Virus record (IMG/VR): IMGVR_UViG_3300005915_001138
Span: 62,001-126,000 of that record
DNA length: 64,000 nucleotides
Reading direction: 5' to 3' (one strand)
From: a virus
Positions 51,691 to 60,124 of this stretch are shown here, one piece after another. The stretch's first letter is position 1, and every line of letters begins with the position of its first letter. Under the pieces are notes generated by a model, which saw only the letters and a program-made list of their open reading frames with translations, ran no database searches and was not told the DNA's origin. The position numbers and the translations under genes are program-made.

Positions 51691-52539
51691 TTATGTTGTA
51701 TGCATATCGCAAGCAATCGCAATACAATTTGCATTTTCTTCTAGTAACTCAATACAAAAGTCTACCCATTCTTTAACGGGTTTGACTCTATAAAAACGAA
51801 GAGAATCTTCTCTTCTATCGTGCCAATTTCCATTTGAATCTAGAATTGCAAATGGGATACAGTCAGTAGGATCGTCCCCATTTTTTAACCGTTCTAATAA
51901 TTCTTGTACAGTTGATAAATTGTCTTCATATTTTTCATACTCTTCACCTTCATTCATGTTCAGAGAATTAATGCCATCGTCTTCTGAGTGTGATCCTATT
52001 ATTAATCCGTTCCACCTCCCACCTATCCTCCACCAATCAAATTTTCCATTCTTATTATAATCACACTTAAGTATACCATCTCCTATACAGTGTTTACAAT
52101 CAGTATCAATGCTATATCTATTAGGGTGATTCTCCCACTCTAGTTCTTTCTTTTTTTCAAATGAATATTTAAAGTCATTTCTTAAATCATTATATAAATC
52201 CATCACTTCATTATAATTAAACTTATTCCCATTATACTTAATGGGTTCTTTTTTCTTTTTACCAATAAATAATCTATGAAGTATACCAGACTCATAAAAG
52301 TCATGCATTTCTTTACTAACATTATTTTTTAAATACACATCTAACTCTTTTTGGAAGTCGTATGATTGATTAATTTTATCCGCTGCATCTGATCCGATGC
52401 ACCAACACTCTCTAAAGAATGGTATTGATTCAAACTCAATATCAAACTTATGTATTTTATTGTTTAATAATTCCTCTACGATTACCTGTGTTGGATTATC
52501 TGGAAGTTGATCGAGTAAAACAAATGTACAAAATAACAT
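51691..52539 (-). CDS. hypothetical protein with CxxCxG pair and WWRIGGRW motif, 282 aa
   Basis: The middle has CKHCIGDGILKCDYNKNGKF followed by DWWRIGGRWNG, a motif I associate with bacterial proteins of unknown function. A C-terminal part has WVDFCIELL. The cysteines may bind zinc. No membrane segments. It lies in the same gapless run as the E1-like and E2-like genes. Confidence 0.5.
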   Translation of the reverse strand: MLFCTFVLLDQLPDNPTQVIVEELLNNKIHKFDIEFESIPFFRECWCIGSDAADKINQSYDFQKELDVYLKNNVSKEMHDFYESGILHRLFIGKKKKEPIKYNGNKFNYNEVMDLYNDLRNDFKYSFEKKKELEWENHPNRYSIDTDCKHCIGDGILKCDYNKNGKFDWWRIGGRWNGLIIGSHSEDDGINSLNMNEGEEYEKYEDNLSTVQELLERLKNGDDPTDCIPFAILDSNGNWHDRREDSLRFYRVKPVKEWVDFCIELLEENANCIAIACDMHTT

Positions 52540-52547
52540 ATTTCTCC

Positions 52548-52808
52548 TTATGCTGAATTAACGATTGGCATTAGATATATTGTAACAAGTTCTTTGTCAT
52601 GATTTATCTTACTTATTGTCGTGTATGATAGATTAGAATTATCATTTTTAATAAACTCCTCTATGCCATTTTTAATATTTAATTCTTTTGATGATCCGTC
52701 AGGATAAACTAATATATGTTTATAATCTGTATATGTATTCGTAGATGCTATCGTTCCCATATCACATGAAAACTTTTCTCTAGGAATCACCTTAGTATTT
52801 ACTGACAT
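52548..52808 (-). CDS. candidate second ubiquitin-like protein, 86 aa
   Basis: After a polar N-terminus the pattern is strand (KHILVYPDG), strand (SKELNI), helix (NGIEEFIKND), strand (SYTTISKI), strand (ELVTIYLMPI) and a short tail VNSA, a possible beta-grasp order. It overlaps the end of the small E1-like gene (ATG within its last codons). There is no terminal Gly-Gly, so conjugation is doubtful. Small size and its place next to an E1-like gene are the main arguments. Confidence 0.35.
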   Translation of the reverse strand: MSVNTKVIPREKFSCDMGTIASTNTYTDYKHILVYPDGSSKELNIKNGIEEFIKNDNSNLSYTTISKINHDKELVTIYLMPIVNSA

Positions 52809-53368
52809 TTTATTATTTCTCCTCCAGTTAATAAATTTACTATATATTCTCCTTCACTATACATATCTTTAAACTCTTGATTAAATATAAATTCTGAAAA
52901 TATAAATGCAAGCTTTGAAACATAATAGTATGATCTTTTTATTACGTATCTTGTAAATATAGAAGTATCATTATCTTTTGGGTTAACAGATACGTATCCA
53001 TAAGGACCATCTGCTGCTAATTTTAAATTAAAATCTGAACTTGAATTAGTACTATCTCTACAGTCAATCATAAAAGAATTCCCATCACATCCAACGTCAG
53101 GATATCTTCCTAATTTTGAAGTGACTTTTATGGTGTCTCCAATTATATTTTTGACCTGATACTCTAAAGCAAGTATTTTTGGACTTCCAATAAACTTCAA
53201 AGCTTCCTTACCGTTCATCATAGTAAACGGTAAGTTTTTATTTTCTAGTATATCATTGTCTATCAGAGTGAGTTCCTCAACTCCTCCGAAGTCAAAGTGA
53301 AAGAGAGCAATAGTAGTGGCTAAGGTACTTCCTAGATTGCCACATCCAACTATTGTTATTCTCTCCAA
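52799..53368 (-). CDS. E1/ThiF-like adenylating domain protein, short form (189 aa)
   Basis: The N-terminal ITIVGCGNLGSTLA nucleotide-binding loop and LIDNDILENKNL (the D...N...[R/K] pattern of ThiF/E1) are clear, followed by MIDCRDSTNS like the conserved 'D-C-x-D' segment of E1 relatives. It lacks the crossover-loop cysteine domain of full E1s. It is distinct from the 331-residue E1-like protein and is followed by a small candidate Ubl and a second E2-like gene, suggesting a parallel sub-pathway. Confidence 0.75.
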   Translation of the reverse strand: MERITIVGCGNLGSTLATTIALFHFDFGGVEELTLIDNDILENKNLPFTMMNGKEALKFIGSPKILALEYQVKNIIGDTIKVTSKLGRYPDVGCDGNSFMIDCRDSTNSSSDFNLKLAADGPYGYVSVNPKDNDTSIFTRYVIKRSYYYVSKLAFIFSEFIFNQEFKDMYSEGEYIVNLLTGGEIIKCQ

Positions 53369-53378
53369 AATTATCCTC

Positions 53379-55106
53379 CTATTTTTTTACTAATCGATTC
53401 AGTAATCTTTCTTTACCTTCGTCACTTATATTAAGTCTATTAATTAATTCTTCTGGATAAGCAACATACATTTGAGTTGCTTCTCCGTGAAGTAGATCTC
53501 CAGGATCATCGTCAAGTTCGTAGTATTTTCTTGGGTCTTCTAACCCTGCTTGAAGGAATGCTAAATGAGAAAGTATTCCTGACCCACATGCTGGCCAACC
53601 TTTATAGCTACACCCTTCTAGATGCATCCTAGGTCTATCACAACTGATAGTATTGGTAGCAATCATTTCAAATATATCTAACCCATCTAACAGGGTACAT
53701 ATTTCCCGCTTTAATAGATTGCTACAACAAAATAATGGTTCTATTTTAGTCCCTATAATAGATGATAGCACAGCAAATTCTTGAAACCTTCTAACAAATC
53801 TCTCAGTATTATCTGGATAAACTCCTGACTCACTTAGGTTTAGAAATCCTCCAGCAATATATACTTTATCGTAATCTTCTTGTGTAATATATCTCTCTGC
53901 AAGTGCCCCTAAATAAGAAGCAAATATTCCATTTCTAAACGGAGCCCATGCTACTGTAGTTTTTATATAGTTTGGATCTCCTGAGTTGACAGGTACATTC
54001 TTATCTAATAACATACCAAATCCCATCTCTTGCATAGGTTTTTGTATATGCATTACTTTAAGATTATGTAATCCAATTCCGCTCATCTCACACACCCTAC
54101 GGGCTGCCTGAAACTCTGATTGTTCTCCAACATGACCATACATAAAGTGTACAGCAGTCACATCATACCCAGCTAGATGTAGCAGCACAGCAGTAGCAGA
54201 GCTATCCAATCCACCTGAAAGGGAAACAAGAACCTTTTCTTTTCCCGATTTCTTTTTCGTTAATGGATCATAATTATTCGTAATATATCTAGGTGTAAAT
54301 TTTATATCTTCTCGTTGACCAGTTTGAGTATCTATCGATACTATTGTATTCTCTGGTATCTCTTGACAATAATAATCTTCCCATACTTTTGTATTACATC
54401 TAGTTGTATCTTTACCTCTCAGTCTACTTATGACTCTCCATATTGCATCTTCTGAAGACGCGAAGAACATTCCATGCCCGACTACATATCCACAGAACAA
54501 TGGGTTGTGATTACATACGGCATACAATTTGTGTTGATATTTTTGATCAACTAAAATAAATGCAAGACCCCCTACTAAATATTCTACAGCTTTTTTAATG
54601 TCTCCACTATGTAAATAATAGGACCATAGAATTGCTTCACTATCTATAGCTCCACTAGAAATGGATACAAATTTATTCTCTACTTTCTCTCTTAATTCTT
54701 CAACTATATGATTAGATATTCCGCCATTATGAACAAGCTGAAATCCTTCTTCCATTATAGGCTGTAGTTCTAATACACTTGACTCCGCTTCTGTTTCTGG
54801 GATGGCTCTGAAATTAGATAGATGTATATCTCCTACTTGAATGTTCTTACTATCTATTCTAACTACATTCTGGATATCATCTATCATTCTATTTAATCGT
54901 ACTTTGTCTCCCATCTTAACTTCGTAGTTAGGATCTACAACATTAGGATGGGTTCGTCTATGTTGAGAATTTGCTCTTCCATTGGGCTTAATTATACATG
55001 TCCCAAACCCATCCATACCTCGGGCGGGACCCGAACTGAGAAGGCCCATAAGGACCTCCTCAGTCGGTACGGATTCAATCGCCCAATAAGCTGAAATGAA
55101 ACACAT
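53379..55106 (-). CDS. class II glutamine amidotransferase-QueC fusion
   Basis: The start ATG 55106 (overlapping the JAMM gene stop) puts a cysteine at position 2 (MCFISAYW), the N-terminal nucleophile of class II amidotransferases. After about 290 residues, VLVSLSGGLDSSATAVLLHL is the ATP-pyrophosphatase P-loop and FMYGHVGEQSEFQAAR matches QueC's FDYGQRH-like motif. The C-terminus has the cysteine set C...GCSYKGWPACGSGI of QueC. This is the 'Gat-QueC' type reported in phages with 7-deazaguanine DNA modification. QueC makes preQ0. No DpdA/TGT or other Que genes lie in this window, so the target may be DNA or protein. Confidence 0.8.
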   Translation of the reverse strand: MCFISAYWAIESVPTEEVLMGLLSSGPARGMDGFGTCIIKPNGRANSQHRRTHPNVVDPNYEVKMGDKVRLNRMIDDIQNVVRIDSKNIQVGDIHLSNFRAIPETEAESSVLELQPIMEEGFQLVHNGGISNHIVEELREKVENKFVSISSGAIDSEAILWSYYLHSGDIKKAVEYLVGGLAFILVDQKYQHKLYAVCNHNPLFCGYVVGHGMFFASSEDAIWRVISRLRGKDTTRCNTKVWEDYYCQEIPENTIVSIDTQTGQREDIKFTPRYITNNYDPLTKKKSGKEKVLVSLSGGLDSSATAVLLHLAGYDVTAVHFMYGHVGEQSEFQAARRVCEMSGIGLHNLKVMHIQKPMQEMGFGMLLDKNVPVNSGDPNYIKTTVAWAPFRNGIFASYLGALAERYITQEDYDKVYIAGGFLNLSESGVYPDNTERFVRRFQEFAVLSSIIGTKIEPLFCCSNLLKREICTLLDGLDIFEMIATNTISCDRPRMHLEGCSYKGWPACGSGILSHLAFLQAGLEDPRKYYELDDDPGDLLHGEATQMYVAYPEELINRLNISDEGKERLLNRLVKK

Positions 55107-56206
55107 TACTTCCACATCCACGCTGGTATTTTTGCGTACTCGTGGTCAATAGATTCCATATATGCTTCCCATTCTTCGGCGTCCATATCGTTGTACGATT
55201 GTGCGCCTAGAGGTTTTCCGTCATCATCGTCGTCGTCATCGGGGACGCCTGATAATGATTGAAGGTCATCATCTTCGTATGGGTTCCAACCACCTATCCC
55301 ACCGCCTGCGCGGTCTTCGTCGGGATCGAGGTCAGCATCTTCGGCGAACGCAGAACCGCTTCTATTCCCGGTCATCCCCGAAGACGAGTCGTTCGAGCCA
55401 TGACCTTCGGTAGGGTGGAATACACCGCCTTGCCAGTATCCTGGCTTGCCGTTCTGGGTACCCTGGTGTCTCATACCTGCGCCTTGGCTAGAGTGAACGT
55501 TGTGGTTGCCTCTGCCTTGCCAGTTTCCTAGCCCACCAAATTGACTACCACTATAAGCATATGATCTTTTATAAGCATATGATCTTTCTTTTATTTTCTC
55601 TGCATGATTTTCCGGAAGGACTGCTATATGATCCTGCATCGGTATTGGTTTAAGTTTAAGTCTTATTCTTGTTGCACCCATATCTCTGGATCTAGTGTTA
55701 GCAATACCATAATGAAAATCGTGGTTAACCCACAATAAGCTTATTATAAAATTCCTGTTAATATATGATTCATCTGTGGCAGAGAAACTTGTCACTCCAC
55801 CTGGATGTTTGTGTATCACTCCATTGAAGTCTGGATTGTCCTCTTCGTAATCCACATGGGCTCCGGAGACTTCTTGCTGAGGAAGAAAGTATTCGTCTTC
55901 CAATACAAACATATCTCTTTCAACATCCCAGCTACCCTTTACCAGAATGCTCCACTCTACACTGGGATATTCTGCATCTAATCCTCTACATACTTGATAA
56001 ATTGGTTCTGGAATTGCGCAAGGAACTGTTTTACTAGTACTAACGAAATCTATTATTTTTGGATCTTTGGATTCCCACGCGTTCGAAGTCTTTACACCCG
56101 CTCCATAGGCGTGAGTCGGGGCAAGCTTGCTAGCTTTAGGAACCAATCCCGATCCACCCACATCTTTGGGTACACTCTTATCTTTCTTAAGTCTTGTTAT
56201 AGGCAT
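55106..56206 (-). CDS. JAMM/JAB1 isopeptidase-like protein
   Basis: The zinc site is complete: E84 in a strand (SVEWSILVKG), then GVIHKHPGGVTSFSATDE giving H132-x-H134-x7-S142-x2-D145, a perfect JAMM motif. Such enzymes cleave ubiquitin-like tags or mature their precursors. Residues about 195-330 are a Gly/Asn/Gln-rich and then acidic low-complexity linker with a DDDDDDD run, ending in a short conserved-looking tail. Overlapping stop/start (ATG) codons join it to the E1-like gene before and the Gat-QueC gene after. Confidence 0.9.
   Translation of the reverse strand: MPITRLKKDKSVPKDVGGSGLVPKASKLAPTHAYGAGVKTSNAWESKDPKIIDFVSTSKTVPCAIPEPIYQVCRGLDAEYPSVEWSILVKGSWDVERDMFVLEDEYFLPQQEVSGAHVDYEEDNPDFNGVIHKHPGGVTSFSATDESYINRNFIISLLWVNHDFHYGIANTRSRDMGATRIRLKLKPIPMQDHIAVLPENHAEKIKERSYAYKRSYAYSGSQFGGLGNWQGRGNHNVHSSQGAGMRHQGTQNGKPGYWQGGVFHPTEGHGSNDSSSGMTGNRSGSAFAEDADLDPDEDRAGGGIGGWNPYEDDDLQSLSGVPDDDDDDDGKPLGAQSYNDMDAEEWEAYMESIDHEYAKIPAWMWK
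55553..55588. repeat. 18-bp direct tandem repeat inside the JAMM gene
   Basis: ATAAGCATATGATCTTTT is repeated twice in tandem, duplicating the peptide SYAYKR. It could be a recent slippage duplication at the start of the low-complexity linker. Confidence 0.8.
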
Positions 56207-57201
56207 TATGAATCTTTCTCCGTTTCTTTCAATGCGATTTCTACTGCCCTCTCAATAATCTCAGGCGTAAGTTTTTCTTTTATATCATCAAACTGGGCAC
56301 GTAAATAACGAGCCACTATTTCTCTGACAATGCCTTTTCTACTAGATGATACTTCCTTCTGTTGGATCATATCTTTAAGAACTATAGACAATTCTATTCT
56401 ATCTTTTTCTGATGTAGGTGGTTGCACTAGTGCATGACCCATAGATAGCATTTCGAGAAAATCGGTTGAGTTAAAAGTCATAGGATTATTAAATATCCAA
56501 GGCTTCTTGTTCTTATATTCATAATATTTAAACGCTGCTGACACTACTAAGAATGCTGCCATAGAAGCTGGGATCACATGTGATGGAGTCTCTGTATATC
56601 CGCCTTCTCCCCATGATGGGTGACTCTCTGGATCAAAGTCAAGGGTTACAGATATTCCATTATATGCACATCTTAGTATAGCCAACTTATTAAATGAAAA
56701 CTCGGACGCGAGTCTCTTAATCTGATCATGGTCTTGAAAGTCATTGTCTCTACAATCTATTACCAACACAGATTTATCTACACAGTCCTGAAGTAATTTC
56801 TCAGATATTAAATCATTTGCAGTCTCTTCATTAAAGTATCTATTTATTGGAAAGATTGTTGTGTCTAATGAAGAACCAGAGATGATAGATGCTAGAGCAG
56901 ATACTTTTGGTTCTCCTATATGAGAATAATGATAAGGAGTTCTTTGTAAATTGGATGTCTCTATTGTATCAGGATCAATGAGATAAAGATGCTGAATTGT
57001 TCTTATTTTTCCAAGGAAGAAGCTGGTCCAAGAACCTGTTCCCCCACATCCAATTACTATTGCTGCGTTATATAAGTTATAGTCAGTAGTCCCTATGTTT
57101 AATCTAGTCTCTCTGTCGTATTGATTTCCAACCGCATCTCTTACTAACTTATCAGTATATTTGGAAAGCTTCCCTGGAATCTTTTTCTCAGATGGTGGCA
57201 T
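56206..57201 (-). CDS. E1/ThiF-like ubiquitin-activating-type protein (331 aa)
   Basis: AAIVIGCGGTGSW (about residues 46-58) is the E1/ThiF nucleotide loop, LIDPDTIETSNLQR carries the Asp, Asn and Arg of the ATP site, and VIDCRDNDFQDHD follows as in ThiF-family proteins. It is 331 residues, larger than MoeB. The C-terminal helical region could bind the E2. Stop/start overlap (one base) links it to both the JAMM gene and the E2-like gene. Expected reaction: adenylation of the Ubl C-terminus. Confidence 0.88.
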   Translation of the reverse strand: MPPSEKKIPGKLSKYTDKLVRDAVGNQYDRETRLNIGTTDYNLYNAAIVIGCGGTGSWTSFFLGKIRTIQHLYLIDPDTIETSNLQRTPYHYSHIGEPKVSALASIISGSSLDTTIFPINRYFNEETANDLISEKLLQDCVDKSVLVIDCRDNDFQDHDQIKRLASEFSFNKLAILRCAYNGISVTLDFDPESHPSWGEGGYTETPSHVIPASMAAFLVVSAAFKYYEYKNKKPWIFNNPMTFNSTDFLEMLSMGHALVQPPTSEKDRIELSIVLKDMIQQKEVSSSRKGIVREIVARYLRAQFDDIKEKLTPEIIERAVEIALKETEKDS

Positions 57202-58424
57202 TATATTTTCCTTATCTTTTTCTTCTTAGTCTTGTCATAACTCAGAGATTCTTTATCCATTTCACTGAAGCTAAGGGATGACGACAATTGTTTATATGAA
57301 GAATCAAAGTTAATCATTTTAATAGTAGTCTCTGCTCCTATCAATGCATCCATAAACTGTTGTTCATTAAATTTCCCACCTGATCCAATGGTGAGTTCTT
57401 TTGGATGATAGCTACCTAGGCATACTCCGCCGGGCGTTGTTTTACCACCGTTGACATTTGGATGATTACCAACTGCCAAGAATTGAATATGTCTACCAGG
57501 TTTTACACAATTAACAGGTATCATTAATTTCTTTATAGTGTATGGATGTTCCGCTGGAAGAATATATATTGTACCATCGTGGCAACACTTAGATGGTACC
57601 CACTTCGGATGTTTTACAAAATACTCTCCCTCAACTTCATATCCTACTTTACGTAAAACGTTTACAAAAGTAAGGCCAACATTGAATCCATCGTTAAATG
57701 CCTGTGACTTTAACTTATCATTACTAAGTAGATAATCTTTAATTGCTAAACGATAGAATTCATTTCTAGCAAGTAGTATTCTATGAGACATTGGGCTACT
57801 GCTTTCGGGATCGACTAGAGCTGATACCGACTCATCGATAACACGCGTGATCATCTCCTCCGTTATTTTTCTATCAGTTGGTAATGATACTGCTAACTTG
57901 TGCGCAATGGAGTCTGCAGTATCTGATCTTAATGTACCATCTGCTTCCCCTTTTTCTATTTTTGACTTATCATATCTTAGTACTGCCTGTTCTCTAAATT
58001 CAAATATGTCTGCTATTACTGTTTCGAATTCATCTTTACCTAACACATCATAAAAGTGTTGACATGCCACATCGATAAAGAATATTTTACCACTAGTAGA
58101 TATGTAAGCAAAGATTATATCATCAGCACCATAACAAAATAACGCAAATGCATTGTTAAAGTCATTAACTAGAAATGATTGATTGAGTTTTTTCATTGAG
58201 AAGTTCTCTATCAATCTTCTAAATGTTTCGTGATTTACATTAATATTTGTCTTGACTGAATATATATGTTTCCCACTTAATGATATAATTGTCGGAAGAC
58301 CTTCAAATAATTTACCTAACCATTTCTTTTTTTCGAAGTTACAATTATCCAGATACGCTGTAATTTCACACTGAGCATCAGTGAAATATTTCATGACTGA
58401 TACTCTGTATCCACTTGATGGCAT
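57201..58424 (-). CDS. E2-like ubiquitin-conjugating-type protein 1 (HPN...CLG)
   Basis: ATG 58424 is preferred because AAAGGA precedes it. The first ~260 residues are unassigned. The C-terminal domain reads KKLMIPVNCVKPGRHIQFLA, then HPNVNGGKTTPGGVCLGSYH: HPN at H321 and the catalytic-type C335 followed by L-G, the E2 signature and also like prokaryotic E2 family D (PRTRC protein B). A lysine-rich tail ends the protein. It lies between the Ubl-like and E1-like genes as in Bil-type operons. Confidence 0.8.
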   Translation of the reverse strand: MPSSGYRVSVMKYFTDAQCEITAYLDNCNFEKKKWLGKLFEGLPTIISLSGKHIYSVKTNINVNHETFRRLIENFSMKKLNQSFLVNDFNNAFALFCYGADDIIFAYISTSGKIFFIDVACQHFYDVLGKDEFETVIADIFEFREQAVLRYDKSKIEKGEADGTLRSDTADSIAHKLAVSLPTDRKITEEMITRVIDESVSALVDPESSSPMSHRILLARNEFYRLAIKDYLLSNDKLKSQAFNDGFNVGLTFVNVLRKVGYEVEGEYFVKHPKWVPSKCCHDGTIYILPAEHPYTIKKLMIPVNCVKPGRHIQFLAVGNHPNVNGGKTTPGGVCLGSYHPKELTIGSGGKFNEQQFMDALIGAETTIKMINFDSSYKQLSSSLSFSEMDKESLSYDKTKKKKIRKI

Positions 58425-58442
58425 AAATTTTCCTTTCAAGGT

Positions 58443-58467
58443 TAGGGGGTAGCTAGGCTACCCCCTA
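58443..58467 (-). other. strong intercistronic hairpin after the Ubl-like gene
   Basis: TAGGGGGTAGC and GCTACCCCCTA pair over 11 bases with a 3-nt loop between the Ubl stop and the E2-like start. No T-tract follows, so it is probably not a full terminator. It could protect the upstream mRNA or partly attenuate, giving more Ubl than E2/E1. Confidence 0.6.
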
Positions 58468-58474
58468 TTCATTC

Positions 58475-58918
58475 TTATTTTCCAGCCTTGTTGTGTCGTC
58501 TAATGTCTAAGAACAACACAGCAGCCTGAGTATCAATTTCACCGGGCTTAGAAACAGTCTTACCTGTTGCCAGGTCCTCAATGAGTACTACGGAGAATCC
58601 TTTATCATCCTTGAACTTGTTAATAGCAGAGATGACATCTTCCGGGTCTTCCACAACCCATCTGTATTCAGAGTCGCCATTGATTACAAGGACACTCTCG
58701 CCCTTCTCAAGTGTAACTTCTTCATTATTTTCAGGAAGTGTAACTACATTCTTTCCACCTTCTTCTCTAATTTTGTAACCGTATTTTTCACCTACTGCTA
58801 ATGACTTCTTAAATTTTTCTACTTTACCTAGTACTTCGCTCTCGTCGAGCCCTTTACCATCAGATAGTTTACCTTGTACTTTATCTTCTGAAGGTTTTTT
58901 AATTTGGTCTTGGCCCAT
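58475..58918 (-). CDS. ubiquitin-like protein (candidate conjugated modifier), 147 aa
   Basis: Residues 75-147 line up with ubiquitin by eye: strands VLVIN and YRWVVE, a helix in EDPEDVISAINKFKDDKG resembling ubiquitin's VEPSDTIENVKAKIQDKEG, strand FSVVLIED, a GKTV turn, and a final strand AVLFLDIRR followed by a flexible tail HNKAGK. The gly-lys end (G146-K147) suggests maturation by removing one residue to expose a C-terminal glycine, perhaps by the JAMM enzyme. About 70 N-terminal residues are extra. Order Ubl-E2-E1-JAMM in one run is the strongest support. Confidence 0.65.
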   Translation of the reverse strand: MGQDQIKKPSEDKVQGKLSDGKGLDESEVLGKVEKFKKSLAVGEKYGYKIREEGGKNVVTLPENNEEVTLEKGESVLVINGDSEYRWVVEDPEDVISAINKFKDDKGFSVVLIEDLATGKTVSKPGEIDTQAAVLFLDIRRHNKAGK

Positions 58919-58929
58919 TTAGAATTCTC

Positions 58930-59811
58930 CTATTGGGATGTGAATAGACTCTTGTACATTGCTGACGTGTATGACTTTAATCTCCAGTGCCGTGTATGAT
59001 CATAATGTTTATGTAGACAATAAGATGCAATTGATAATACCACAAATAAGTTTCTAAAATCACCTACTAAGTTCTCACATAGTGATGAGAATAGTCTCTT
59101 CGCATCTCTTGTAAAAAGGTTTGTTAGAATTTCTATGTATACATTAATTTCATTATCAATACCAATGCTTTTTAAATTCGCTACTACATGATCTACTCGA
59201 CCCTGTAATTCAAATATGTCGTCTTCAATGTTGGCGATTGTACCAGTATGATTAATCCTTTTTGTCAAGTGAGCCAAACAAAGATAGTCTCTATATGATA
59301 CAGATGTTTCACCAACCCCAGCAGTAATATTTAATGAGAAACTGAAGTTTAATGCAGAGTTACCATCGTATGAATTGGCACACTGAACTTCAGCTACTAC
59401 CATTGGGGATGTTATCTCGGGAGATTCTATTCCTGTTACTAAACTAAATACTAGTTTCATAGTAGCATCATCGAATAAATTTATTTCTTGACTAGTTTTT
59501 CTGAACCACACAGATTTGAATGGAGATACAGTTATAGTTGGGTCTCCAACAAGATCTACATTTTGTTCTATTAGTTCAACAACTTTATCTAATTTAACTA
59601 CTACGTAATTTTCAGACAGGACTCGTTTTGATACAGCCCAGGTCCCACCATCTGTTTGACAAAATACATTAAATACTTTTTTAGGATTAGTATCTGGATC
59701 TAATATTTCTTCATAGACATATACTTGTCTTCCATCTGAGTCTGTAAGCTCATGGCTACCAGTTAAGGGAAATCTCCAATTACTTTCTGGGGACTCCGTT
59801 CTTTGCGGCAT
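58930..59811 (-). CDS. DUF932-like protein, 293 aa
   Basis: VAEVQCANSYDGNSALNFSF matches the NSYDGS-x-A hallmark of the DUF932 phage/plasmid family (often an antirestriction-locus neighbour), and FNVFCQTDGGTWAVSKRVL fits its N-terminal part. The C-terminus is helical with LHKHYDHTRHW. No catalytic role is known. It lies directly upstream of the Ubl-like gene in the same run and its start overlaps the Zn-finger gene's end. Confidence 0.5.
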   Translation of the reverse strand: MPQRTESPESNWRFPLTGSHELTDSDGRQVYVYEEILDPDTNPKKVFNVFCQTDGGTWAVSKRVLSENYVVVKLDKVVELIEQNVDLVGDPTITVSPFKSVWFRKTSQEINLFDDATMKLVFSLVTGIESPEITSPMVVAEVQCANSYDGNSALNFSFSLNITAGVGETSVSYRDYLCLAHLTKRINHTGTIANIEDDIFELQGRVDHVVANLKSIGIDNEINVYIEILTNLFTRDAKRLFSSLCENLVGDFRNLFVVLSIASYCLHKHYDHTRHWRLKSYTSAMYKSLFTSQ

Positions 59812-60055
59812 CTCGTTTCATTGCCTCCGTTATCTCTTTTATGAGATGTTTGTAGTGCTTTGACGATAGAACAGCATTAGACACCTCCTCTACAAGCTGT
59901 TCTATTTCATCTCCACGCTCTCTCCAGGTTGAGTTGTTTTTCTTTTTATTAGGACATGCTTCTCCTACTGGCGGTGGATGTATGTATCCACAAAAGTCAC
60001 AACGAGATCCGCTCATTGCACCTATGGGACCGCCTGAATAAAATCTATTACTCAT
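59780..60055 (-). CDS. small zinc-finger protein, 91 aa, first gene of the conjugation/RNAP run
   Basis: ATG 60055 (MSNRFYSGGPIGAMSG) is chosen because AAGGAGA precedes it. A longer frame from 60157 would run through the promoter region. CDFCGYIHPPPVGEACPNKK has two C-x2-C-like cysteines for a zinc knuckle, followed by a helical acidic/basic region. Its long leader carries a motif A promoter and two palindromes, so it is probably the head of the transcription unit reaching rpoB. Confidence 0.6.
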   Translation of the reverse strand: MSNRFYSGGPIGAMSGSRCDFCGYIHPPPVGEACPNKKKNNSTWRERGDEIEQLVEEVSNAVLSSKHYKHLIKEITEAMKRDAAKNGVPRK

Positions 60056-60124
60056 TTTGATTCTCCTTATTTTTATTAAAATAAAAAAGTTTGGTGCTCT
60101 TAATTTTTCCTCAGCTGAAGATGC

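Noticed and set aside
52548-52808. Confident ubiquitin-like call for the 86-residue protein
   Set aside because: Fold order fits only loosely and there is no terminal glycine; kept as a low-confidence candidate.
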